DNA of 64,000 nt from Demequina muriae (GCF_030418295.1 NZ_JAUHQA010000001.1:2108001-2172000), one strand, 5' to 3'. Shown: positions 1 through 11,098, numbered from the stretch's first letter. Numbers and translations: made by a program. The notes: a model not told the origin generated them from the sequence alone.

Positions 1-13
1 CATGGCCTTGAAA

Positions 14-30
14 GTTGACACAGCGTCAAC
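14..30. promoter_or_regulatory. palindrome upstream of ilvD
   Basis: A perfect 6-5-6 inverted repeat, GTTGAC-acagc-GTCAAC, lies about 50 nt upstream of the ilvD -10 box. It could be an operator or the tail of an upstream terminator. No U-run follows it, so an operator is slightly favoured. The left arm also reads as a TTGACA box but is too far from the -10 box at 80 to serve as its -35. Confidence 0.35.
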
Positions 31-79
31 TTCAGGCCGCGTTTTCCCTCCTGTGCCGCGGCCGACGCATCGGCCGTCC

Positions 80-85
80 TAGACT
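80..85 (+). promoter_or_regulatory. ilvD -10 box (leaderless)
   Basis: TAGACT is followed by 7 nt and then the ATG at 93. This spacing places transcription initiation at or next to the start codon. There is no Shine-Dalgarno sequence between box and ATG, so ilvD is probably read from a leaderless mRNA. Confidence 0.6.
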
Positions 86-92
86 CCGGACT

Positions 93-1790
93 ATGACGAC
101 GACGCCTGACATGAAGCCCCGCTCCCGCCAAGTCACCGACGGACTGGAGGCCACCGCGTCGCGCGGCATGCTCCGCGCCGTCGGCATGGGCGACGACGAC
201 TGGGTCAAGCCCCAGATCGGCATCGCGAGCTCGTGGAACGAGATCACGCCGTGCAACCTGTCGCTGCAGCGCCTCGCGCAGGCATCGAAGGAGGGCGTGC
301 ACGCCGGCGGCGGGTACCCGCTCGAGTTCGGCACCATCTCCGTCTCCGACGGCATCTCGATGGGCCACGAGGGCATGCACTTCTCGCTCGTGTCTCGCGA
401 CGTGATCGCGGACTCGGTCGAGGTGGTGATGAGCGCCGAGCGCCTGGACGGCTCCGTCTTGTTGGCAGGCTGCGACAAGTCCCTGCCCGGAATGCTGATG
501 GCGGCCGCGCGGCTCGATCTCGCATCGGTGTTCTTGTATGCGGGGTCGATCATGCCCGGCCACGTGAAGCTGTCGGACGGCACCGAGAAGGACGTCACCG
601 TCATCGACGCGTTCGAGGCGGTGGGCGCGTGCGCTCGCGGGCTGATGTCGGAGGAGGACAGGCTCGCGATCGAGAAGGCGATCTGCCCCGGAGAGGGCGC
701 GTGCGGCGGCATGTTCACCGCGAACACGATGGCGTCCGTGGGCGAGGCCCTTGGAATGTCGGTTCCCGGATCGGCATCGCCGCCCAGCGCCGACCGCCGC
801 CGCGACATGTACGCGCGCAAGTCCGGCGAGGCCGTGGTGCAGATGCTTCGGCAGGGGATCACCGCCCGCGACATCATGACCAAGGAGGCGTTCGAAAACG
901 CGATCGCCGTGGTCATGGCCTTCGGCGGCTCGACCAATGCGGTGCTTCACCTGCTGGCGATCGCTCACGAGGCGGACGTGGACCTGACCCTCGACGACTT
1001 CTCCCGCGTGGCCGCCAAGGTGCCGCACCTGGGCGACCTCAAGCCCTTCGGCCAGTTCGTGATGAACGACGTGGACCGCGTGGGCGGAGTGCCCGCCGTG
1101 ATGAACACGCTGCTGCAGGCGGGGCTCATGCACGGCGACGTGATGACCGTGACCGGCAAGACGCTCGCCGAGAACATGGAGGACCTCAAGCCGGAGAAGA
1201 TCGACGGCCGCGTGGTGCGCGCGCTGAACAACCCCATTCACAAGACCGGCGGCATCACGATCCTCAAGGGATCGCTGGCGCCCGAGGGCGCGGTCGTGAA
1301 GTCGGCAGGCTTCGACGACTCGGTATTCACCGGCACGGCGCGCGTGTTCGACCGTGAGCGCGCGGCTCTGGATGCGCTCGCGGATGGGACGATCACCGCT
1401 GGCGACGTGGTGGTGATTCGCTACGAGGGGCCCAAGGGCGGGCCCGGGATGCGCGAGATGCTCGCCATCACGGCCGCCATCAAGGGCGCGGGCCTGGGCA
1501 AGGACGTGCTGCTGGTCACCGATGGCCGCTTCTCGGGTGGCACCACCGGCCTGTGCGTGGGCCACATGGCGCCCGAGGCTGTGGACGGCGGTCCCATCGC
1601 GTTCGTGCGCGACGGCGACCAGATCACGCTCGACGTGGAGAACGGCCTGCTGAACCTCGACGTCTCCGAGGAGGAGCTCGCCGCCCGTCGTGAGGGCTGG
1701 GCGCCGCTGCCTCCCGTCTACACGAAGGGCGTGCTCGCCAAGTACGCGAAGCTCGTGCAGTCGGCCTCGCGCGGCGCGGTGCTCGAGTAA
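93..1790 (+). CDS. ilvD: dihydroxy-acid dehydratase
   Basis: IlvD converts 2,3-dihydroxy-isovalerate and 2,3-dihydroxy-3-methylvalerate to the 2-oxo acids, the third common step of valine and isoleucine synthesis, in the cytoplasm. The 565-aa product has the normal family length. Cysteines at about residues 54 (ITPCNLSL), 127 ([10 protein letters not shown]) and 204 ([12 protein letters not shown]) match the three conserved iron-sulfur ligands, and the GRFSGGTTG segment near residue 475 is typical of the active site. The start at 93 is chosen because a TAGACT box lies 7 nt upstream; the open frame extends back to 15, but that stretch (MTQRQLQAA...) is not family-like and contains the promoter. 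It heads the branched-chain cluster but is transcribed separately from ilvB. Confidence 0.96.
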   Translation: MTTTPDMKPRSRQVTDGLEATASRGMLRAVGMGDDDWVKPQIGIASSWNEITPCNLSLQRLAQASKEGVHAGGGYPLEFGTISVSDGISMGHEGMHFSLVSRDVIADSVEVVMSAERLDGSVLLAGCDKSLPGMLMAAARLDLASVFLYAGSIMPGHVKLSDGTEKDVTVIDAFEAVGACARGLMSEEDRLAIEKAICPGEGACGGMFTANTMASVGEALGMSVPGSASPPSADRRRDMYARKSGEAVVQMLRQGITARDIMTKEAFENAIAVVMAFGGSTNAVLHLLAIAHEADVDLTLDDFSRVAAKVPHLGDLKPFGQFVMNDVDRVGGVPAVMNTLLQAGLMHGDVMTVTGKTLAENMEDLKPEKIDGRVVRALNNPIHKTGGITILKGSLAPEGAVVKSAGFDDSVFTGTARVFDRERAALDALADGTITAGDVVVIRYEGPKGGPGMREMLAITAAIKGAGLGKDVLLVTDGRFSGGTTGLCVGHMAPEAVDGGPIAFVRDGDQITLDVENGLLNLDVSEEELAARREGWAPLPPVYTKGVLAKYAKLVQSASRGAVLE

Positions 1791-2039
1791 GCGTTCCTCG
1801 AGGTGGGGGACCCGCACGGCCCTGACGTCCCCGCTCCTCACGCAAGTGTCGAGTCTTGGTCGTTGTGGGCGGCAGATCTGCACGGAATTCGACACGTACC
1901 GGAATGGTGCGGTGCGAGCCCGTGGGCCGGCGGGGTGGGCAGGTGCGTGGGCGCTATCAGGCGGAACACGGGCCGATGCGGGGGAGCGGCCGGAAGCCAC
2001 ACCTCGGCAGCGCCCGGGGCCGCGTGCGACGATGAGTTC

Positions 2040-2330
2040 ATGAGTCACGACATTGGGCCCATTGACCATTCCTTCACTGCGCCCATCGGCGTCGAAGTGA
2101 AGGGCGAGACGTGGGCGTGCGTCGAGATGCCCGACTCCGCCGAGTTCTTCGGTACCGGCAAGTCGGTGAAGGTCGACGCCGAGGTGGACGGCGAGGCGCT
2201 CGAGAACGTGGGTCTCATGCCGACGGGCAAAGGCGGCCACATGTTGTCGCTCAGTGCGAAGGTCCGCAAGAAGTTGGGGAAGGACCTGGGCGACGGTGTC
2301 ACCGTGCGCCTCACGCGCCGGCTGACGTAG
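2040..2330 (+). CDS. DUF1905 domain protein
   Basis: A 96-aa cytoplasmic protein of the DUF1905 type. The typical pattern is visible: a beta-rich N-terminal half, a central segment ending LMPTGKGGHMLSLSAKVRKK, and a C-terminal GDGVTVRLTRR strand. No enzymatic function is established for the family. The ATG at 2040 is preceded by GACGAT and 6 nt, the same leaderless arrangement seen at the sigma factor gene at 39801, which supports this start over the longer open frame. It sits between ilvD and the ilvB leader without obvious coupling to either and is followed by a small hairpin at 2383-2400. Confidence 0.75.
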   Translation: MSHDIGPIDHSFTAPIGVEVKGETWACVEMPDSAEFFGTGKSVKVDAEVDGEALENVGLMPTGKGGHMLSLSAKVRKKLGKDLGDGVTVRLTRRLT

Positions 2331-2382
2331 AGGCGACACTGATTGCCCACTCGGTGACGCGCAGACCTCATCTCCGACACTG

Positions 2383-2400
2383 AGCGCCCACAGGGGCGCT
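2383..2400 (+). terminator. short hairpin after DUF1905 gene
   Basis: AGCGCCC-acag-GGGCGCT forms a perfect 7-bp GC-rich stem 52 nt after the stop codon. No U-tract follows, so it may be a weak or Rho-assisted terminator. Confidence 0.4.
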
Positions 2401-2421
2401 AAGGCGGGGATGGGGCAAGGT

Positions 2422-2463
2422 CGTCTCGTTTGGTGAGACGGTGAACCACAATGTGAGATTGTT
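2422..2463. promoter_or_regulatory. two small inverted repeats upstream of ilvB leader promoter
   Basis: CGTCTC-gtttggt-GAGACG (2422-2440) is followed by CAAT-gtgag-ATTG (about 2450-2463). Both lie 35-75 nt upstream of the TACAGT box of the ilvB leader, a position suited to a transcription factor site. No specific regulator can be named. Confidence 0.3.
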
Positions 2464-2497
2464 GGCCCAAATGGCGACATGACCGCCCTCCTGGGCG

Positions 2498-2503
2498 TAC
2501 AGT
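2498..2503 (+). promoter_or_regulatory. -10 box of the ilvBNC operon (leaderless leader peptide)
   Basis: TACAGT lies 7 nt before the ATG of the leader peptide at 2511, so the transcript probably starts at that ATG. No good TTGACA-type -35 is visible. Confidence 0.6.
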
Positions 2504-2510
2504 CGATCCC

Positions 2511-2552
2511 ATGCAGACGATTCTCGTAGTTACCGGGCGCGCGGACCTCTAG
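2511..2552 (+). CDS. ivbL: ilvB operon leader peptide ([13 protein letters not shown])
   Basis: A 13-codon open reading frame whose codons 4-7 are Ile-Leu-Val-Val, the end products of the operon behind it. It begins at a leaderless ATG, 7 nt after TACAGT, and is followed by a strong hairpin (2537-2578) and an intrinsic terminator (2581-2614) before ilvB. This is the layout of a ribosome-mediated transcription attenuator: when charged Ile, Leu or Val tRNA is scarce the ribosome stalls on codons 4-7 and the downstream RNA fold changes to allow read-through. Attenuators of this kind are known upstream of ilvB in actinobacteria; the exact alternative fold here is inferred, not computed. Confidence 0.8.
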   Translation: MQTILVVTGRADL

Positions 2553-2578
2553 TCCAAGCCCAGGCATCGTCCGCGCGC
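2537..2578 (+). promoter_or_regulatory. attenuator first hairpin, ilvB leader
   Basis: A perfect 10-bp stem, GCGCGCGGAC (2537-2546) with GTCCGCGCGC (2569-2578), encloses a 22-nt loop. Its left arm overlaps the last codons and just precedes the stop of the leader peptide, so a translating ribosome would melt it. It ends 2 nt before the terminator hairpin. Confidence 0.65.
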
Positions 2579-2580
2579 AT

Positions 2581-2614
2581 CCCCCGACAGCCACCCAAGG
2601 CCGAGGGGTTTTTT
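2581..2614 (+). terminator. attenuator terminator of the ilvB leader
   Basis: CCCC pairs with GGGG and an inner GCC with GGC across a short loop. The hairpin is followed directly by six T residues at 2609-2614. It lies between the leader peptide and ilvB and is the conditional terminator of the attenuator. Confidence 0.8.
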
Positions 2615-2668
2615 CATGCGAGGCGGACGCGAGAGCCGCCTCAACATTTCGACTCAATGGGAGAGAAG

Positions 2669-4522
2669 ATGGCACAGGTCAAGGCACCCAAGCCTTCGGC
2701 GCTGATGAGCCCCGCGCCCGGGTCCGCTCGGCCGCCCTCGACGGCGACCGCATCGGTCAGCGAGGGCGAGCGGATGTCGGGAGCCCAGTCGCTCATCCGT
2801 TCGCTCGAGAGCGCAGGAGCCACCGATATCTTCGGTCTCCCCGGCGGCGCGATCCTGCCCGCGTACGACCCGCTCATGGACTCGACCCAGCTGCGCCACA
2901 TCCTGGTGCGTCACGAGCAGGGTGCAGGCCACGCCGCGCAGGGCTACGCCCACGCGACCGGCCGTCCTGGCGTGTGCATCGCCACCTCGGGCCCCGGCGC
3001 GACCAACCTGGTCACGCCCATCGCCGATGCGAACATGGACTCGATCCCGCTGGTCGCCATCACCGGTCAGGTCGCTGCGGCGTCCATCGGCACGGACGCC
3101 TTCCAGGAGGCGGACATCGTGGGCATCACGCAGCCCATCACCAAGCACAACGTGCTGGTGACGGACCCGGACGACATCCCGCGCGCGGTGGCCGAGGCGT
3201 TCTACATCGCCTCCCACGGCCGCCCCGGCCCGGTGCTGGTGGACGTCGCCAAGTCCGCCATGCAGTCACAGACCACGTTCCACTGGCCCGAGCGCATCGA
3301 GCTGCCCGGCTTCAACGCTGGCGCCCGTCCGCACGCCAAGACGGTGCAGGAGGCCGCACGCCTGCTCGCGACCGCCCGCCGCCCCGTGCTCTACGTGGGT
3401 GGCGGCGTGATCCGCTCGGGCGCATCGGCCGGACTGCGGCGCCTCACCGACCTGTCGGGAGCCGCAGCGGTCACCACGCTGATGGCCCGCGGTGCCCTGC
3501 CCGACTCGCACCCGCAGAACCTGGGCATGCCCGGCATGCACGGCACCGTGGCCGCGGTCGCCGCGCTGCAGAAGGCGGACCTCGTGGTCGCCCTGGGCGC
3601 CCGCTTCGACGACCGCGTGACCGGCAAGCTCGAGAGCTTTGCCCCGCACGCGACCATCGTGCACGCGGACATCGACCCGGCGGAGATCGGCAAGAACCGC
3701 GCCGTCGACGTGCCGATCGTGGGCGACCTCAAGGAGGTCTTCGCTGCACTGGTGCCCGCGCTCGAGGCCGAGCACGCGCGTCACGGCAAGCCCGATCTCG
3801 AGGCCTGGTGGGCGCAGCTCGACGATTGGCGCACCACGTACTCGCTCGGCTACACGCCGACGGACGATGGTCACGGCTCTCCGCAGTACGTGATCCAGCG
3901 CCTGGGCGAGATCTCGGGGCCGGACACGATCTTCACGTCCGGCGTGGGCCAGCACCAGATGTGGGCGAGCCAGTTCATCAAGTACGAGCGTCCCAACACG
4001 TGGATCAACTCCGGCGGCCTGGGCACCATGGGCTTCTCGGTGCCCGCGGCCATGGGCGCCAAGGTGGGCGAGCCCGACCGCACGGTGTGGTCCATCGACG
4101 GCGACGGCTGCTTCCAGATGACCAACCAGGAACTGGTCACCTGCGCGCTCAACGAGATCCCCATCAAGGTCGCGATCATCAACAACTCGTCGCTGGGCAT
4201 GGTGCGCCAGTGGCAGACGCTGTTCTACAACCAGCGCTACTCGAACACGGACCTGCACACCGGTCACGGCACCCGCCGCATCCCCGACTTCGTGAAGCTG
4301 TCGGAGGCGATGGGCTGCGTGGGGCTGCGCTGCGAGACCGATGCGGACGTGGACGCGACCATCAAGCGCGCCATGGAGATCGACGATCAGCCCGTGGTCG
4401 TGGACTTCACCGTCTCGCGCGACGCGATGGTGTGGCCCATGGTGGCGGCAGGCACCAGCAATGACGAGATTCAGTACGCCCGCGGCATCGCCCCCGAGTG
4501 GGACCGCGGCGAGGAGGAGTGA
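2669..4522 (+). CDS. ilvB: acetohydroxyacid synthase large subunit
   Basis: The catalytic subunit condenses pyruvate with pyruvate or 2-oxobutyrate using thiamine diphosphate, FAD and Mg2+. The 617-aa protein shows the catalytic glutamate near residue 83 ([14 protein letters not shown]), the FAD-binding middle region, and the thiamine-diphosphate motif [12 protein letters not shown]...IINN near residues 479-510. An upstream in-frame ATG exists at 2657, but GGGAGAGAAG immediately before 2669 is a good ribosome binding site, so 2669 is preferred. The roughly 35 N-terminal residues, rich in Ala, Pro and Ser, precede the usual family start. Expression is probably set by the attenuator at 2511-2614. 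The ilvN start is 4 nt downstream. Confidence 0.96.
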   Translation: MAQVKAPKPSALMSPAPGSARPPSTATASVSEGERMSGAQSLIRSLESAGATDIFGLPGGAILPAYDPLMDSTQLRHILVRHEQGAGHAAQGYAHATGRPGVCIATSGPGATNLVTPIADANMDSIPLVAITGQVAAASIGTDAFQEADIVGITQPITKHNVLVTDPDDIPRAVAEAFYIASHGRPGPVLVDVAKSAMQSQTTFHWPERIELPGFNAGARPHAKTVQEAARLLATARRPVLYVGGGVIRSGASAGLRRLTDLSGAAAVTTLMARGALPDSHPQNLGMPGMHGTVAAVAALQKADLVVALGARFDDRVTGKLESFAPHATIVHADIDPAEIGKNRAVDVPIVGDLKEVFAALVPALEAEHARHGKPDLEAWWAQLDDWRTTYSLGYTPTDDGHGSPQYVIQRLGEISGPDTIFTSGVGQHQMWASQFIKYERPNTWINSGGLGTMGFSVPAAMGAKVGEPDRTVWSIDGDGCFQMTNQELVTCALNEIPIKVAIINNSSLGMVRQWQTLFYNQRYSNTDLHTGHGTRRIPDFVKLSEAMGCVGLRCETDADVDATIKRAMEIDDQPVVVDFTVSRDAMVWPMVAAGTSNDEIQYARGIAPEWDRGEEE

Positions 4523-4526
4523 CAGC

Positions 4527-5045
4527 ATGACCAAGCACACGCTCTCGGTGCTCGTCGAGAACAAGCCGGGCGTGCTCGCACGCGTCTCCGGTCTGTTCTC
4601 CCGCCGCGCCTTCAACATCCACTCGCTGGCCGTGGGCCAGACCGAGCACCCCGGCATCTCGCGCATCACCGTCGTGGTCGACGTGGACGCGCTGCCTCTC
4701 GAGCAGGTCACCAAGCAGCTCAACAAGCTGGTGCACGTGCTCAAGATCGTCGAGCTCGACCGCGACAAGTCGGTCCAGCGCGACCTGCTGCTCATCAAGG
4801 TGCGCGCCGACGTCCGTCAGCGCGCCGACGTGCTGCAGATCGTGGACCTGTTCCGCGCTCACGTGGTCGACGTGGCACCCGATTCGCTGGTGATCGAGGC
4901 CGTGGGCTCTCCCGACAAGCTCGAGGCGCTGCTCGCAGCCCTCCAGCCGCATGACATCCGGGAGATCGTGCAGTCCGGCACCGTCGCCATCGGCCGCGGC
5001 GCGAAGTCGATCACCGAGCGCGCCTTCGAGCGCGTGAGCGCTTAA
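4527..5045 (+). CDS. ilvN: acetohydroxyacid synthase small (regulatory) subunit
   Basis: The 172-aa regulatory subunit binds IlvB, stimulates it and confers valine feedback inhibition. An ACT domain spans about residues 4-78 (HTLSVLVENKPGVLARVSGL is the first strand-helix), followed by the C-terminal small-subunit domain. The gene starts 4 nt after the ilvB stop and its ribosome binding site, GGAGGAG, lies inside the ilvB end, so the two are translationally close. A longer open frame reaches back to 4341 inside ilvB, but only the part from 4527 is family-like. Confidence 0.95.
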   Translation: MTKHTLSVLVENKPGVLARVSGLFSRRAFNIHSLAVGQTEHPGISRITVVVDVDALPLEQVTKQLNKLVHVLKIVELDRDKSVQRDLLLIKVRADVRQRADVLQIVDLFRAHVVDVAPDSLVIEAVGSPDKLEALLAALQPHDIREIVQSGTVAIGRGAKSITERAFERVSA

Positions 5046-5107
5046 GCCCCGGCGTCACCACCCCAAGCCGGCCCGCGCATCGGCCGCACGCAGTTTCCCC
5101 CACTTGA

Positions 5108-7221
<2,114 letters not shown>

Positions 7222-7239
7222 CACCATGCTCAGCGCCCC

Positions 7240-7290
7240 GGCAGTGCATGAGCGCACGTTGTCGCGAGAATCGTGCGCTCATGCACTGCC
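7240..7290. repeat. perfect 19-bp inverted repeat between leuB and ilvE
   Basis: GGCAGTGCATGAGCGCACG (7240-7258) is repeated exactly in inverted orientation at 7272-7290, with a 13-nt spacer. The structure starts 19 nt after leuB and ends 27 nt before ilvE. It has no U-tract, so it is not a standard intrinsic terminator. It could be a processing or stability hairpin, an operator, or a REP-like palindrome. A 13-nt part (GCATGAGCGCACG) recurs near 52809 but without the inverted partner. Confidence 0.85.
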
Positions 7291-7317
7291 AGCGCACACC
7301 CACGAAGGGGAACTGGG

Positions 7318-8451
7318 ATGACTGACACCACCGCATCGGCCGCGCAGTCCAGTGTGGTCGCCTCGAATGCCGCCGCCTTCGAGGTCCGCCCCAGCGCGAA
7401 CCCGCTGCCGGCGATTCAGCGGGACGCCGCCCTCGCGGACCTCAAGTTCGGCACCCAGTTCACCGATCACATGGCGCGCATGCAGTGGCGCAAGGACGAG
7501 GGCTGGGGCGACCGCCGCGTCGAGGCCTACGGCCCGCTGCAGCTCGACCCCGCCGCGGCAGTGCTGCACTATGCGCAGGAGATCTTCGAAGGTCTCAAGG
7601 CCTTCAAGTGGGCCGATGGCAGCGTGCACCTGTTCCGCCCCGAGGCCAACGCCGAGCGCTTCAACCGCTCCGCGCATCGGCTCGCGCTGCCGCAGCTGCC
7701 CGTCGAGGACTTCGTGGGCTCCCTCGAGGCGCTCATCGCCGCCGACGTGGCGTGGGTGCCCGGCGTCGAGGAGTCGAGCCTGTACCTGCGCCCCTTCATG
7801 TTCGCCTCCGAGGCGTTCCTGGGCGTGCGGCCCGCCCACGTCATCGACTACCTGCTGATCGCCTCTCCCGTGGGCCCGTACTTCCCGGGCGGCGTCAAGC
7901 CGGTGTCGATCTGGGTCGCGCAGGGCTTCCACCGCGCCGGACCCGGCGGCACGGGTGACGCCAAGTGCGGCGGCAACTACGCGGCCTCGCTGCTCCCTCA
8001 GCAGCAGGCCGCCGAGCACGGCTGCCAGCAGGTGCTGTTCCTCGACGCGAAGAACGACCGCTACCTCGAGGAGCTGGGCGGCATGAACGTGTTCGTGGTG
8101 CGCCGCGACGGCACCATCGAGACCCCGCGTCTGACCGGCACCATCCTCGAGGGCATCACGCGCTCCAGCGTGATCCAGCAGCTCGAAGATGATGGCCGCA
8201 AGGTGATCGAGAAGGACATCACGCTGGACGAGGTGCGCGCCGGCGTCGAGGACGGCGACATCGCCGAGGTCTTCGCGTGCGGCACCGCCGCGGTCGTCAC
8301 GCCCGTGGGACGGCTCGCGTCGCCCACGTTCGACGTGCAGATCAACGGTGGCGAGGCCGGCCAGGTGACCATGGGCATCCGTCAGCGCCTCACCGACATC
8401 CAGTACGGGCGCGACGAGGACACCTACGGCTGGATGCGCCGGGTCGCCTGA
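7318..8451 (+). CDS. ilvE: branched-chain amino acid aminotransferase
   Basis: This PLP enzyme transfers the amino group between glutamate and the branched-chain 2-oxo acids, the last step for Leu, Ile and Val. The 377-aa product is class IV aminotransferase-like. The Schiff-base lysine is about residue 216 (GDAKCGGNYAASLL), with the preceding substrate motif YLRPFMFASE and the PLP phosphate-binding ITRSSV. ATG 7318 has the site AAGGGG about 10 nt upstream; the longer frame from 7273 runs through the inverted repeat and is rejected. It ends the ilv-leu cluster. A close paralogue lies at 32290-33396. Confidence 0.94.
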   Translation: MTDTTASAAQSSVVASNAAAFEVRPSANPLPAIQRDAALADLKFGTQFTDHMARMQWRKDEGWGDRRVEAYGPLQLDPAAAVLHYAQEIFEGLKAFKWADGSVHLFRPEANAERFNRSAHRLALPQLPVEDFVGSLEALIAADVAWVPGVEESSLYLRPFMFASEAFLGVRPAHVIDYLLIASPVGPYFPGGVKPVSIWVAQGFHRAGPGGTGDAKCGGNYAASLLPQQQAAEHGCQQVLFLDAKNDRYLEELGGMNVFVVRRDGTIETPRLTGTILEGITRSSVIQQLEDDGRKVIEKDITLDEVRAGVEDGDIAEVFACGTAAVVTPVGRLASPTFDVQINGGEAGQVTMGIRQRLTDIQYGRDEDTYGWMRRVA

Positions 8452-8535
8452 CGGTTCCTCGGGTCGCCGGGGCAATCCGGCCGATGCGCGATCAGTCACG
8501 ATTCGCGGCCGCCTGATGGCGCGGCGGGCTCCGTA

Positions 8536-9489
8536 TCAGATGGAGCTTTCAGGGCTGAGGGTGGGGAACGCCCAACTGCCGTGGATGATCTCCGCCCGCG
8601 GTCGATAGAGCCTGACCAGGTAGTTCCAGCCGTCCGTGATGGGCAGCGCATTCGGAACCTCGTCGGGATAGTCACCGAACCGTATGGTGATCGTTCCGTC
8701 CGCGTTGCGCTCTCCGGTGACGTTGTTGACCGTGTAGGCGCCGCGCTCGTTGGGTTCGAAGAACCCGGCCGCGTTGTACACCGAGACGGACCAGAAGCCA
8801 TCGACCGGGACGTCTCCCACCGTGAGCTCGTAGTGCCCTACCGGGAGACGCGGGTCGACCCCGACGTACCTCGCCTCCGTTGACGGCAGCCCGCCCCATC
8901 CGGCCGCAGTACCAATGAGATGGCGGACAGGGTCCACCTGATCCTTCGCGCCGAACATGCCGTCGAAGCCGGTGAGGTTGCGAGCAAGGGAGAGCAGCGC
9001 TTCACGCGTCTCATCGAGTGCGGACGAGTCGTAGTCGGGCATGTCGAACGGCTTCGCTGACGCCGCGTCGACGTGGATCTGATCCTGCAGGGTCGCGACG
9101 GCCGCGAGATCCGTGGCATCGGTGGGATCCACCAAGGTTCGCACTGCCACCACGACATGGGGCGTGCCGAACTGATCAACCGACAGTCGGTGCTCGCCAG
9201 CGTCGTGGAAGATGGCGTCGATGTAGTGCTGCTCATTGACGACCATCGCCGAGAGGTACCGGTCGGAATGCTCAGGGATCGTGAGGGTCGCACCGGCGCT
9301 GATGTCGACGACCGCGAAACTGTACAGCGTGTCCCGGTTCAGACGAATGACGGTCTGCTTCTCGACCGCAGCCGGCTCGCGACTGTGAAGGAGGCGATTG
9401 ACGCCCCCTGCGTCGTCCTGCAGGTCTCGCATCATGCGGTGCGTCTCTGCGACAGCGAAGTTGTCTGCGTTGACGTGAATGGCCACCAT
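8536..9489 (-). CDS. DUF1254/DUF1214 domain protein
   Basis: A 317-aa protein with the two-part organisation of the DUF1254-DUF1214 family. The N-terminal half contains the motif TVIRLNRDTLYSFAVVDISA; the C-terminal half contains the strand-rich GFWSVSVYNAAGFF and PDEVPNALPITDGWNYLVRLYRP segments typical of DUF1214. The family has no firm biochemical function. No signal peptide is present, unlike many proteobacterial members. The open frame extends upstream to 9636, but the first 49 residues are Arg-rich and unlike the family, so ATG 9489 is chosen. It lies alone between ilvE and a divergent SDR gene; the 178-nt intergenic region contains one GGCCGATGCG copy at 9581. Confidence 0.75.
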   Translation of the reverse strand: MVAIHVNADNFAVAETHRMMRDLQDDAGGVNRLLHSREPAAVEKQTVIRLNRDTLYSFAVVDISAGATLTIPEHSDRYLSAMVVNEQHYIDAIFHDAGEHRLSVDQFGTPHVVVAVRTLVDPTDATDLAAVATLQDQIHVDAASAKPFDMPDYDSSALDETREALLSLARNLTGFDGMFGAKDQVDPVRHLIGTAAGWGGLPSTEARYVGVDPRLPVGHYELTVGDVPVDGFWSVSVYNAAGFFEPNERGAYTVNNVTGERNADGTITIRFGDYPDEVPNALPITDGWNYLVRLYRPRAEIIHGSWAFPTLSPESSI

Positions 9490-9613
9490 GTGATCATGGC
9501 ACCACTGTGGCCGCCACGCGCGATGGCGCCGACCGGGCCGGCCACGTACAGTCGTGAGCCGGCGCTGGCCTGGTGACATCGGCCGATGCGCGTGTCTGGC
9601 TTCGCAACGCACG

Positions 9614-9619
9614 TATCCT
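9614..9619 (+). promoter_or_regulatory. -10 box for SDR gene
   Basis: TATCCT lies about 50 nt upstream of the SDR start and 24 nt after a GGCCGATGCG copy. It would give a short 5' leader that includes the ribosome binding site GAGAGG at 9655-9660. Confidence 0.4.
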
Positions 9620-9667
9620 GACGCGTCACGCCCCACGCCCTACCGAGGATCCATGAGAGGACCCCGC

Positions 9668-10489
9668 ATGCCCCGCAAGACCATCATCATCACTGGCGGC
9701 AGCGACGGCATCGGCGCGGCGGCGGCACGCAGGCTGGCGGCGGACGGCCACGAGGTCGTGATCGTGGGCCGCAACCCCGAGAAGACGGCTGCGGTCGCGA
9801 AAGACGTCGGCATCGCCCATCATGTTGCGGACTTCGCGGATCTCTCCCAGGTGCGCGACCTCGCCGCCACGCTGCTCGAGTCGCACCCCGCCATCCACGT
9901 GCTCGCGAACAACGCAGGCGGCATCATGGGCCACCGCGAGGTCACCGTCGACGGTCACGAGAAGACACACCAGGTCAACCACCTCGCGCCGTTCGTCCTC
10001 ACCATGGAGCTGATGCCCGCTCTCGAGGCGGGCCGCGCGACCGTGATCCAGACCTCGAGCGCGGCGGCGCTGAGGTTCGCCGCTTTCGACATCGACGATC
10101 TCCACGGCGAGCGCGGCTATGCGCCGCAGACCGCGTACGGCAACGGCAAGCTTGCCAACATCCTGTTCACGGAGGAGCTGCAGCGCCGCTACGGCGACCG
10201 CGGCATCTCCGCAGTGTCCTTCCACCCGGGACTCGTGGCGACGGGTTTTGCAAGCGAGACCACTCACTACATGAAGTGGCTCTATCACGGGCCCCTCAAG
10301 CGGCTCTTCACCATCAGCGCCGACGAGGGCGCCGGCCAGCTCGTGTGGCTGGCCACGGGCGAGCCGGGTGTGGACTTCGAGCCCGGTCGCTACTACGAGT
10401 CGTACAAGGTCGCGACGAAGGTGGCTCCCGAGCTCGGGGACGCGGACCTGGCTCGCGACCTGTGGGAGCGCTCCGCCAGCCTCGTCTGA
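9668..10489 (+). CDS. short-chain dehydrogenase/reductase
   Basis: A 273-aa SDR oxidoreductase, probably NADP(H)-dependent. The glycine-rich cofactor motif TGGSDGIGAAAARRLA starts at about residue 8, a basic residue follows in VVGRNPEK, the NNAGG motif is near residue 80, and the catalytic Tyr and Lys occur in TAYGNGKLAN near residue 157. The overall pattern resembles retinol dehydrogenase or WW-domain-type SDRs; the substrate cannot be inferred. ATG 9668 is chosen because GAGAGG lies 7 nt upstream; an alternative ATG is at 9653. No operon partner is evident. Confidence 0.85.
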   Translation: MPRKTIIITGGSDGIGAAAARRLAADGHEVVIVGRNPEKTAAVAKDVGIAHHVADFADLSQVRDLAATLLESHPAIHVLANNAGGIMGHREVTVDGHEKTHQVNHLAPFVLTMELMPALEAGRATVIQTSSAAALRFAAFDIDDLHGERGYAPQTAYGNGKLANILFTEELQRRYGDRGISAVSFHPGLVATGFASETTHYMKWLYHGPLKRLFTISADEGAGQLVWLATGEPGVDFEPGRYYESYKVATKVAPELGDADLARDLWERSASLV

Positions 10490-10544
10490 GCGCTGGCCTC
10501 GTCTCAGCACTTGCGGAGCGAAGTCCGGCCGATGCGCGGGCCGG

Positions 10545-11084
10545 CTACCCCGTGTGCGCTCGGCTTGTCAGGGGAGCGCGGCTCGTTCGGTGATCACCAC
10601 TCAGCGCGACCGCGTCCTGGATCAGGAGTGCCGCGGTCGCGAGAGCGATCACCGCGAACGTGGCGTCGATCCCGCCGTCCGGCAGCACGGTGCCGATGAC
10701 GGCGCCGTCGGTCTCCGGCCGCATGGCGACCCAGAATGAGGCGACGAGAGCGGCGCACCACAAGATTTGGCCCGCCACCGCGACGACGCTGCACCATCGT
10801 GCCCACGCGGCTGCCCACCCACGCAGTCGTGGCGATCGGCGTCGCAGGACCCAGCCCGCGACGAGCATCAGGATCGTCACCGCGGTGACGACCGCGAGCA
10901 CCTGGTTGCCCCACACCGGCATGGTCCGCTCGGTCGGCAGCACACTCGCGTTGGGCGAATCCCACGAGGCGACATTCTCGGGCAGCCCGAGGAGCAGAAA
11001 CACGGCCGGCACCAGCAGCAGTGCGCGCCCCAGCGCCGAGCCCACCCCTGGCCGATCCGCCTGCGATCCCATGGGATGGATCAT
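10545..11084 (-). CDS. hypothetical membrane protein (about four TM segments)
   Basis: A 179-aa protein with hydrophobic segments near residues 20-40, 62-82, 98-118 and 140-160, so probably an integral membrane protein. I do not recognise a named family. It is transcribed divergently from the DUF2568 gene at 11099 with only 14 nt between start codons, so the promoters of each must lie within the other's coding sequence unless translation starts at the next Met (about 11072). The gene ends near a GGCCGATGCG copy at 10527. Confidence 0.6.
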   Translation of the reverse strand: MIHPMGSQADRPGVGSALGRALLLVPAVFLLLGLPENVASWDSPNASVLPTERTMPVWGNQVLAVVTAVTILMLVAGWVLRRRSPRLRGWAAAWARWCSVVAVAGQILWCAALVASFWVAMRPETDGAVIGTVLPDGGIDATFAVIALATAALLIQDAVALSGDHRTSRAPLTSRAHTG

Positions 11085-11098
11085 GGCACGCTGTGTTC

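Noticed and set aside
15-92. Extended N-terminus of IlvD
   Set aside because: The stretch contains the palindrome, a dispersed-motif copy and the -10 box; family similarity begins after 93.
2383-2463. Riboswitch upstream of ilvB
   Set aside because: Only short independent hairpins are present and they lie upstream of the likely transcription start at 2511.
3266-4798. 510-aa minus-strand frame opposite ilvB and ilvN
   Set aside because: The composition is that of a GC shadow and it spans two clear plus-strand genes.
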